From: an uncultured Caldilineaceae bacterium
Lineage (GTDB): Bacteria; Chloroflexota; Anaerolineae; Caldilineales; Caldilineaceae
Reading direction: 5' to 3'
Length of the DNA stretch: 64,000 nucleotides
Assembly: GCA_951812725.1 (NCBI GenBank)
Contig: OX638330.1
Span: 4,629,405-4,693,404, forward strand
Position numbers and translations under genes: made by a program. The notes below the pieces were generated by a model. That model saw only the letters and a list, made by a program, of their open reading frames with translations. It did not search any database and had not been told where the DNA came from. Positions 18,265-24,751 of this stretch are shown here, in pieces (positions within the stretch are counted from its first letter, which is position 1; every line of letters starts with the position of its first letter).

Positions 18265-18880
18265 ATTTTGTGAGGCAGTTCACTGGATTCTACGTGCCTG
18301 TGCCCAGTGGTGTGAACTGCGAGCGCGTATTGGTTATGTGAAACAGTGTCTTCAAGCGCGACGCACGCAGGGGCGGGTACGGTGTTTGGACCAACATGGT
18401 CAAACAGTTTGCCCAGGACCCTGACATGGCAGCTGTAATGCTCGACAGAATATCTGCCCGCGCCCATATACGCGCAGCGGGCGGGTCAATAAACGGGGAC
18501 GCTTGCAAGAACAGTGCCTGAGTCTTAGCCGAGGAGATTCAGCAGCAAGATCCGTCTTCTGGTGGATGCCTTTGGCTTTCCCTTACAGTCATTCTTGATT
18601 GGTGGTGAACGCTATCATCCCTCCCAAACTGATTCGTTGCTTGCCCTTTCCATCTTGACGCTGTAATTGCCGATTCAGGCTACGATTCTGACCCTTTGCG
18701 AGAACTGCCCGCAGCATGACAGGTCGAAGTGGTCCTCACTGCGCGATCTATCGCAAGCGACAACGGGATACAGACTGAGTCCGCTACAGAGAGCGCAACA
18801 TCGTCGAATTTTCATTTGCAGTGAAAGGCTAGATCGACGCTTCATGGCTATCTTGCATTGTGCAGCTACACTGAAATAGC
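18265..18880 (+). pseudogene. IS5-family transposase, second and more decayed copy
   Basis: FCEAVHWILRACAQWCEL at 18268-18320 is a diverged copy of the 17460 region. It is followed by HGQTVCPGP-like text, KIRLLVDAFGFPL near 18550, DSGYDSDPLRELPAA near 18672 and RKRQRDTD.VRYRERNIVE near 18757-18815, the C-terminal IS5 signature with Arg and catalytic Glu. Several frameshifts and stops interrupt it, so it is inactive. Confidence 0.75.
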
Positions 18881-18961
18881 ATGAACGCAATGTCAACGTA
18901 CCCTAATCAGACGTCAACGAGACCTAAGGTATGATGACAACAGACGGAAAGACAACATTCA

Positions 18962-19279
18962 CCGCGAGACCCGGTCTGTGGATCGACCGGGCGCGCAAAA
19001 GGCGGCGGGCCGGCCTTCCTTGTCAGCGATACCTACCGCTTCCACGGACATCATGTTGGCGATATCGACCGCCCTTACCGTACGCGTGAAGAGGAAGTGG
19101 AGTGGGCCAAGCGGGACCCGGTGAAGATTCTCGAGGACTGGCTGGTAAAGAACCAGGAAGCGCAGGTATTCGAACGCATTCAGCAGGATGTGAAGGCAGC
19201 AGTTGACGACGCGGTAGCCTTCGCCCTCGTGGAGGCATTTTCCAGTGAAAGCGAGGTAGAGAGTCATGTCTACGCTTGA
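18962..19279 (+). pseudogene. 2-oxoacid (pyruvate/acetoin-type) dehydrogenase E1 alpha subunit, C-terminal remnant
   Basis: The last 95 or so codons read GGGPAFLVSDTYRFHGHHVGDIDRPYRTREEEVEWAKRDP..., the C-terminal end of thiamine-dependent E1 alpha subunits (TYRFHGHHVGD corresponds to the family's TYR.-GHS-GD motif). Upstream, IDRARK continues in a different frame, so one base appears inserted at the AAAA run near 18996. The N-terminal two thirds, including the thiamine pyrophosphate site, is missing; IS debris lies immediately upstream. The remnant's stop overlaps the start of the E1 beta gene by 14 bases, which preserves the ancestral alpha-beta operon arrangement. Confidence 0.8.
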
Positions 19280-20300
19280 GAACGGTATCCGTTACAGCCC
19301 GGCCATCCACGCGCCGGGGGAACGTCAAATTACATTCGGTCAGGCCATTCACGAAGCTGTTGCCGAGGAGATGACCCGCGACGAGCGCGTCTTCGCCATC
19401 GGTGAAGATATTGCCGTGGCCGGCTCGGTATTCAAAGTGTTTGTCGGCCTGTTTGAGAAGTTCGGCCCGGAGCGGGTGATCGATTCGCCGATTTCGGAGG
19501 CGGGTATTGCCGGCATCGGTGTGGGCGCGGCCATCACCGGTATGCGGCCCATTGTGGACATCATGTTTTGCGACTTTGCTACGCTGGTGATGGACCAGTT
19601 GGTCAACCAGGCGGCCAAGACCCACTACATGTCCGGCGGCAAGCTGAAAGTGCCCATGGTCTTGCGGACGACCATGGGGGCCGGGAGCCGCACTGCCGCC
19701 CAGCACAGCCAATCTCTGCATGCGCTCTTCAGCCACATTCCCGGCCTGAAGGTAGCGATACCGGCCACGCCATACGACGCCAAGGGGCTGATGAAGAGCG
19801 CCATCCGCGACGATAATCCGGTCGTGATTTTCGAAGACAGGGCGCTCTTTCAACAGGAGGGGCCGGTGCCGGAGGAGGAGTATACCCTCCCCCTGGGCCA
19901 GGCGGACGTCAAGCGAACCGGCGACGACATCACAATTGTCGCGACCAGTTCAATGGTGTACGTTGCCTTGGAAGCGGCCGATCAGCTGGCCGCGGCCGGC
20001 ATCAGCGCAGAGCTGATCGATCCCCGAACGACGTCCCCTCTGGACGCTGAGACACTGATTCAGTCCGCTCGAAAGACCAGCCGGGCGCTTGTGGTCGACG
20101 AGGGCTACCGGCAGTATGGTGTCACCGGTGAAATTGCCTCGGTCATCGCCGATGGCGCATTCTACTATCTCGACGCCCCGGTAAAGCGCATCGGCGCCAT
20201 GAGCGTGCCGGTACCGTTCTCGCCGGCGATGGAGGACCTGACGATTCCCAGCACCGACTATGTGGTCGAGATTGCTAAAGCCATGTGTGGGAGGGGATGA
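19266..20300 (+). CDS. 2-oxoacid dehydrogenase E1 component beta subunit (pyruvate/acetoin type)
   Basis: A 344-residue protein, full length for the family. It opens with TFGQAIHEAVAEEMTRDERVFAIGEDIA (Glu of GED contacts thiamine pyrophosphate) and has the SEAGIAGIGVGAAITGMRPIVDI and FCDFATLVMDQLVNQAAK segments. The C-terminal transketolase-like domain contains DPRTTSPLD and the VVDEGYRQYGVTGEI motif. With an alpha subunit it would decarboxylate a 2-oxoacid and hand the acyl group to a lipoyl E2. Here the alpha gene just upstream is truncated and frameshifted, and no E2 or E3 gene follows. The protein may therefore be functionless or use an alpha chain from elsewhere. ATG 19266 follows GAGGTAGAG about six bases upstream. 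Confidence 0.9.
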   Translation: MSTLENGIRYSPAIHAPGERQITFGQAIHEAVAEEMTRDERVFAIGEDIAVAGSVFKVFVGLFEKFGPERVIDSPISEAGIAGIGVGAAITGMRPIVDIMFCDFATLVMDQLVNQAAKTHYMSGGKLKVPMVLRTTMGAGSRTAAQHSQSLHALFSHIPGLKVAIPATPYDAKGLMKSAIRDDNPVVIFEDRALFQQEGPVPEEEYTLPLGQADVKRTGDDITIVATSSMVYVALEAADQLAAAGISAELIDPRTTSPLDAETLIQSARKTSRALVVDEGYRQYGVTGEIASVIADGAFYYLDAPVKRIGAMSVPVPFSPAMEDLTIPSTDYVVEIAKAMCGRG

Positions 20301-20322
20301 AATGCGCAGACACGGTCGGAAC

Positions 20323-20895
20323 TGCAGTTTCTAGTTTTCAGTTTTTAGTTTTCAGTGGAACACCAGTCGTCAGGGGAACACCGGAGATTGGCGGTCGGTG
20401 GTCGGTGGGTTGTGACGGCAAGTGGGGGGTAGACTCCGTTCGCCAGACACGATGCTGGGGAAGAGTAAACACGGTCGGTGAGGCATGTTTTTGTAGGGGG
20501 GCGTTGCGGGGGCGCGGAACTGCAGGGGTCAGGGGTCAGGGGTCAGTGATCAGGGGTCAGTAACTTCTGCGGTTGGAGGTCGATGGTCGGTGGGTTGAGG
20601 CGGCAAGTGGGGGAGTAGACTCCGTTCGCCAGACACGACGCTGGGGAAGAGTAAACACGGTCGGTGAGGCATGTTTTTGTAGGGGGGCGTTGCGGGGGCG
20701 CAGCCCCTGCACAAGGGAGGGCCGAAGGCCCGACCGCCCGGAACTGCAGTGGTCAGTGATCAGTGGTTAGTGGTCAGTGGAACACCTGTCGTCAGGCGAA
20801 CACCGGAGATTAGCATTCGATGGTCGATGGGTTGAGGCGGCAAGTGGGGGAATAGACTCCGTTCGCCAGACACGATGCTGGGGAAGATTGAGCGC
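20323..20895. repeat. Cluster of dispersed-repeat modules, three tandem partial units
   Basis: The stretch starts with the AGTTTTCAGT simple repeat. Three units then each carry GTAGACTCCGTTCGCCAGAC (20430, 20616, 20854). The first leads into a truncated core (20473-20516), the second into a full core (20659-20739), and the third has lost the core. Simple AGTGGTCAGT tracts at 20518-20563 and 20745-20781 separate them. A segment beginning GAACACC and ending in ACACCGGAGATT recurs at about 20357 and 20779. The interval 20301-20947 holds no gene. Confidence 0.85.
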
Positions 20896-20947
20896 GGTCG
20901 GATCTCCCACGCCAAGCGCCCGACCACGCGCCTGGCGGGCTGGGGCC

Positions 20948-22024
20948 TCACCCTGAAAATGCCGGCAGCACTTCCTGCACCAACAATTCAGCGCACTGCT
21001 TCTCCTCATCCTCGGTTGCATCCACGGTCGGGCCCAGCAATACAATCCTGTCTATCCCCAGGTCGATGACCTCCTGGATCCGTCTGATGCACGTTTCCGG
21101 TGGACCGACAATCGCAAATTGGTCCACGAACTCGGCGGGGGGAACAACCGATACGGTGCGGTCCCGCATGTTGTACTCCTTGTGCAGGTTCGTCAGAGCT
21201 TCCTTCTCCGCCTGCGTTACCGGCCCATGCGTCTTCCCGTGCATCACCGAAAACCGGACGAATGTGTCCAGGAATTGGACCATCTCGCGGGCCGCCTGCA
21301 TCTGCGGATGGCACACGATGTTCAGGTAGGCGCCGTAGCGGATTCCGTCCGGTTCCAGCCCTGCCTCACGACGCGCGGTTCGGGCCTGCTCCAATCCCCA
21401 CCGCAGCCGCCTGAGGTCTGCCCCCAACGCGAGCATGACAATGTCGGCGTGTCTCGCCGCGGTTCCGATTACCCTCGGCCCGCTCGCGGCAACGGCCACG
21501 GGCACCTTCTTGTCGCGGGGGTCGAGCCACCTGAGCCTGCTGTCGGCGGGGGCGTCCGCCAGCTTCAGCGTATCAGCGGAAGGGGCCATGTCGCGCCAGT
21601 ATGGCAGGTCATCGAAAGCCACGCTACTTCCCTTCAGGTAGGCCTGCAGGGCTTTCAGGTAGCTGTCCAGTACGCTCACGTAGGCGGGAGCGTGTCCGAC
21701 GAACGCCAGCGCCGAGTCCCCCCGCCCGATTCCCAGCACCGCTCGCCCCTCTGACGCCTCTTGAATGCTCGCAATCGCCCCCGCAGTCACCGCCGGGTGG
21801 CGGGTCACTGGGTTCGTCACATCCGTGCTCAGCTGGATCCGCTCGGTAGCACAAGCAGCCAACGCCAAAGCAACGTAAATGTCCCCGCACAGGTTCTGAT
21901 TATCAAGAATCCCGATGCCATGCCAGCCCGCTTCCTCTGCCCTCCTGGCGTATTCTGTAATTTTCCGCGTACGGGGACGGATGGCCGTTATAATCTCCAC
22001 TCGGTTATTTGTGACACTTGACAA
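20948..22024 (-). CDS. LLM-class flavin-dependent oxidoreductase (luciferase-like, F420/FMN type)
   Basis: A 358-residue (beta/alpha)8 protein of the luciferase-like monooxygenase superfamily, closest in style to methylene-tetrahydromethanopterin reductase and F420-dependent enzymes. Visible are EYARRAEEAGWHGIGILDNQNL, LSTDVTNPVTRHPAVTAGAIASIQEASEGRAVLGIGRGDS and PVAVAASGPRVIGTAARHAD, which correspond to the flavin/F420 barrel strands. The C-terminal IVGPPETCIRRIQEVIDLGIDRIVLL is also typical. I chose TTG 22024, which has AAAGGAG seven bases upstream; a longer frame would run close to the tRNA. GTG 22000 is an alternative. The reaction and substrate are unknown. It is flanked by a repeat cluster downstream and tRNA-Ile upstream. 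Confidence 0.87.
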   Translation of the reverse strand: MSSVTNNRVEIITAIRPRTRKITEYARRAEEAGWHGIGILDNQNLCGDIYVALALAACATERIQLSTDVTNPVTRHPAVTAGAIASIQEASEGRAVLGIGRGDSALAFVGHAPAYVSVLDSYLKALQAYLKGSSVAFDDLPYWRDMAPSADTLKLADAPADSRLRWLDPRDKKVPVAVAASGPRVIGTAARHADIVMLALGADLRRLRWGLEQARTARREAGLEPDGIRYGAYLNIVCHPQMQAAREMVQFLDTFVRFSVMHGKTHGPVTQAEKEALTNLHKEYNMRDRTVSVVPPAEFVDQFAIVGPPETCIRRIQEVIDLGIDRIVLLGPTVDATEDEEKQCAELLVQEVLPAFSG

Positions 22025-22104
22025 TGCTAGACTCCTTTGTCTGTTCAACCTTCCGATTGCCGAGGTTGACCTGAAGGGCGGAGTTTTTGGTACGGGGGAC
22101 ACGT

Positions 22105-22181
22105 TGGTGGGCCTGCGGGGACTCGAACCACGGCCCCCTGCGTTATCAGCGCAGTGCTCTAACCGTCTGCGCTACAGGCCC
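22105..22181 (-). tRNA. tRNA-Ile (anticodon GAU)
   Basis: The minus strand folds into a complete cloverleaf: acceptor GGGCCTG paired with CAGGCCC, D-arm GCGC-AGACGGTTAGA-GC, anticodon stem CTGCG/CGCAG around CTGATAA with anticodon GAT, and T-arm with GGTTCGAGTCC. The CCA end is encoded (22107-22105). Confidence 0.97.
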
Positions 22182-22434
22182 TTCCGTCACCTTGCAAGCC
22201 ATCCTCTGAATTACATTTCCAACTAATCCACCCAGGTGAAATATTCATTGTCAACCTACTATATCCGTTTCCACTAGAACGTGCAACACAATCTCAATCT
22301 GTCGTAACGCCTAAGCCATATACCTCGCCTGTGTTGACCAGACCTTCAGTCACGCTGCCATTCGGGCTATCTCATCGTGTTCTCGTTGGCCGCCGCCACC
22401 TTGGACGGGACGCACCGCTGGAAATACGGCGTAC

Positions 22435-22600
22435 GGTGGATGAGGCATGTTTTTGGAGGGGGGCGTTGCGGGGGCGCAGCCCCTGCACAAGGGAGGGCCG
22501 AAGGCCCGACCGCCCAGATGAAAGCAATGAGGGGAAAAAGAACACCTTTGCTCCCCTCGTCCAGGGTTGGGAATCAGTTGCGGCTGAGTAGTTACAATCT
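22435..22600. repeat. Dispersed modular repeat, copy 4 (core plus 3' hairpin module)
   Basis: The core at 22435-22515 is followed by the 3' module (about 22530-22598) with an inverted repeat (ATGAGGGGA / TCCCCTCGT) and the tail GTTGCGGCTGAGTAGTTAC, as at 34614-34684 and 58577-58648. The rest of 22182-22786 has no gene that I can recognise. Confidence 0.85.
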
Positions 22601-22786
22601 GTCACAATGGTGATGCGTTAGTGGTTTAGTGGGCTTTTTGCTTAGGGGGATTGAGGGCTGTGGCTTGGTTGCTGCCTGCGTTTCTTAATTCGCGAAAGGG
22701 CGCGCAGAATCACGTTGACACCTTGACTGCTTTGATCCACGGAGGGGCGTGGAGAACGGTTTAATAGAGGGGGTAGAGGCAGAGCT

Positions 22787-23254
22787 TTACGAATCGCTGG
22801 TGTTCGACGCTTCGTCGGCGCGCCAGGCATCGCTGATCAGGCGAAAGATATCGGTCTCGGTGACGATGCCGATGGGCAGGAGCCTCGCGCCGTTGGGGCT
22901 CTCCGCTCGAACCACGGGGACGCCGCCGATCTTGGTCTCCATCAACTTCTCCACCAACTGGCCGATTGATGCTTCCGGCCCGACGGCAATTACGTCGGAG
23001 GTCATCACATCCCGCACCGTCAGCCACACCTCGTCAAGGCCCGGATCGTAGCGGCTGGCTACGCTTTCGGCGGTTTCCGCCTCCAGAACGTCGGCGTCCG
23101 TGACGATCCCGCACATGTAGCCGTCGGGGTCGATGACAATGACGCGGCGCACATTGTTTTCCTCCATCAACTCGGCGGCATCAACAGCCAGCGCGTCCGG
23201 ATCAATCGTGATTACCGGTGCGCTCATGATTTCTCTTACCAATCTGAGGTGCAT
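22787..23254 (-). CDS. Two-CBS-domain protein
   Basis: A 155-residue protein made of a CBS pair: VREIMSAPVITIDPDALAVDAAELMEENNVRRVIVID (first) and VRDVMTSDVIAVGPEASIGQLVEKLMETKIGGVPVV (second). Such pairs bind adenosine nucleotides and act as energy or redox sensors in the cytoplasm. The ATG at 23254 has GGAG five to six bases upstream; in-frame starts lie 4 and 20 codons further up. It is the last gene of a likely tsaE-CBS-CBS operon, 75 bases after the other CBS gene. The partner it regulates is not evident. Confidence 0.88.
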   Translation of the reverse strand: MHLRLVREIMSAPVITIDPDALAVDAAELMEENNVRRVIVIDPDGYMCGIVTDADVLEAETAESVASRYDPGLDEVWLTVRDVMTSDVIAVGPEASIGQLVEKLMETKIGGVPVVRAESPNGARLLPIGIVTETDIFRLISDAWRADEASNTSDS

Positions 23255-23329
23255 TGATGACTCCATGATACGGTGACCAGTCGCCCGCCCCAAGGTGAGG
23301 GCAGAATCGGCCACGAGACAGAGGCCAAT

Positions 23330-23755
23330 CTAGGAAGAGTGCTCGACGGCATAGCGCAAAACGTCGGTCGTGGTGAAGATGCCGACGACTTTACGTTCTA
23401 CAATCACGGGCAGCCCGCCGATTCTGTTGTCCAGCATCAGACGGCAGGCGACATGAATCGAACTGTCGGGCGCAACCGTAACCGGGTCGGTGGTCATGGC
23501 GTCGCTGACAGGCAGCTTCGCCCAAAAATAGTTGATCTCGAACAGGCTCAGCGTGGTTACGCTGGACGGGGCGGCCTGGCGCAGATCACCAAAGCTGACG
23601 ATGCCGATCAGGTGGCCGCTTTCATCCAGGACCGGCAGACGGCGGCAGCGATACTCTGCCATAAGGTCGCGGGCATCGGCCAGGGAATCCTCTATCTGAC
23701 AGGTATACGGATTCGGCGTCATCCAGTGCTTTACCTGGTTGCTATCGGACGCCAT
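23330..23755 (-). CDS. Two-CBS-domain protein
   Basis: A 141-residue protein with two CBS motifs: VKHWMTPNPYTCQIEDSLADARDLMAEYRCRRLPVLDESG and VSDAMTTDPVTVAPDSSIHVACRLMLDNRIGGLPV. It shares the architecture of the neighbour at 22787 but is diverged, including an aromatic linker (LFEINYFWAKL) between the domains that the other lacks. Its ATG overlaps the end of the tsaE gene by 14 bases, implying translational coupling. It probably acts as an adenylate-binding sensor; the target is unknown. Confidence 0.88.
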   Translation of the reverse strand: MASDSNQVKHWMTPNPYTCQIEDSLADARDLMAEYRCRRLPVLDESGHLIGIVSFGDLRQAAPSSVTTLSLFEINYFWAKLPVSDAMTTDPVTVAPDSSIHVACRLMLDNRIGGLPVIVERKVVGIFTTTDVLRYAVEHSS

Positions 23756-24524
23756 CGGCTTCTCGATCCCTGTCGTTCGTGGTCAACACCTGGTCCTTCG
23801 TCTCTGGGAGGCCGGCCATTGCCGTCGGCAGTTCCGACTGCAGGGCCGATAGCAAGGCTCTGCTGCGCGGGCCGGTGGCGCAGAAGCACAACATCCGCTC
23901 GGAGCCATCGTGGTCTGCGGCTTGCGGGCAGCCGCCAGTTGCTTCACAGGCCGGCCGCGATTTATCAGCCTTGGGCTTTTGCAGGTGCGCACGGGTGCGG
24001 TCGCCGGCGCCTGCGGTGCTGTCGAAACGGAGCATCAGGCGGTCGGCCGGCAGCAGGTCGCCAAGGCGATCGGCCCACTCAATTACCACGACGTGGCGCT
24101 GGGCAGCGGGTTCGGGCGGCAGCCCCCCGTTGTCGAGCGATTCCTCCTCGACGGCATCGAAAATTTCATCCATTCCCAAGTCGTAAATCTCGTTGGCAAG
24201 GGAGTCTTCGTCGTCCGCCAGCCGATAGCTGTCGAAATGGAACAGATGCACGTTTTCGGTAGGGGACGTGTATTCGTTGATCAGGGTGAAAGTAGGGCTA
24301 GTGATGTGTGCCTGCACACCCAGTCCTCTGGCCAGGCCCTGGGCAAAAGTGGTTTTGCCGGCGCCCAGCTCGCCTACGAGGCCGATTACAGCGCCGGTGG
24401 TTCGCGGCCGATCGCCGAGGCCAGGTAGCAGCGGAGTACAGATGGTCCGCCCCAGCAGTTGGCCAAGTCTTTGGGTTTCCAATGGGGAAGAGGATAGGAT
24501 CGGGATGCGGAGTTGTTCGTTCAC
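23742..24524 (-). CDS. tsaE: tRNA threonylcarbamoyladenosine biosynthesis ATPase TsaE, with C-terminal extension
   Basis: TsaE is the ATPase of the TsaBDE complex that makes t6A37 in tRNAs decoding ANN codons. Residues 51-59 are the Walker A GELGAGKTT, followed by SPTFTLINEY, LFHFDSYRL and VIEWADR in the family order. The core ends near residue 175. The remaining 85 or so residues (Lys/Asp/Cys-containing, including MLCFCATGP) are not part of normal TsaE, which is about 150 residues. The start is uncertain: GTG 24524 fits the family N terminus, and an in-frame TTG exists at 24653. No tsaB or tsaD is adjacent. It heads an operon with two CBS genes. Confidence 0.88.
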   Translation of the reverse strand: MNEQLRIPILSSSPLETQRLGQLLGRTICTPLLPGLGDRPRTTGAVIGLVGELGAGKTTFAQGLARGLGVQAHITSPTFTLINEYTSPTENVHLFHFDSYRLADDEDSLANEIYDLGMDEIFDAVEEESLDNGGLPPEPAAQRHVVVIEWADRLGDLLPADRLMLRFDSTAGAGDRTRAHLQKPKADKSRPACEATGGCPQAADHDGSERMLCFCATGPRSRALLSALQSELPTAMAGLPETKDQVLTTNDRDREADGVR

Positions 24525-24751
24525 CCAATTGATCTCTGACAAGTCCGCCGCCCGGCACGGGTCTGGGATGTCCGGCGGCCCGCGGTGGAGGGACGCATCG
24601 GGATAGACACCCTCACGTTCGCGATTGTACCTCTCACCTTGCTGCAAAGCCAAATGCAGAAATTGTCGCGTTCCTGTTACAATAGTTATTAGTGGCTCGT
24701 TTCACGAGCACAGTTTCGGACACTAACGATCATTCACCAACAACGGTAGTC

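Larger units (their letters stand above)
17303..18925. mobile_element. Decayed IS5-family element(s) framed by 22-bp imperfect inverted repeats
   Basis: 17303-17324 and the complement of 18904-18925 agree at 19 of 22 positions, and all three differences are transitions. Between them are two decayed transposase copies (17353-17785 and 18265-18880) and an A/T-rich stretch at 17900-18060. At 1.6 kb it is about twice a normal IS5-group element, so it is probably two nested or tandem copies. I see no clear target duplication. Confidence 0.65.

Noticed and set aside
22736..22756. TCCACGGAGGGGCG motif shared with 32962
   Set aside because: Only about 20 bases and two copies, with no structure or context in common.
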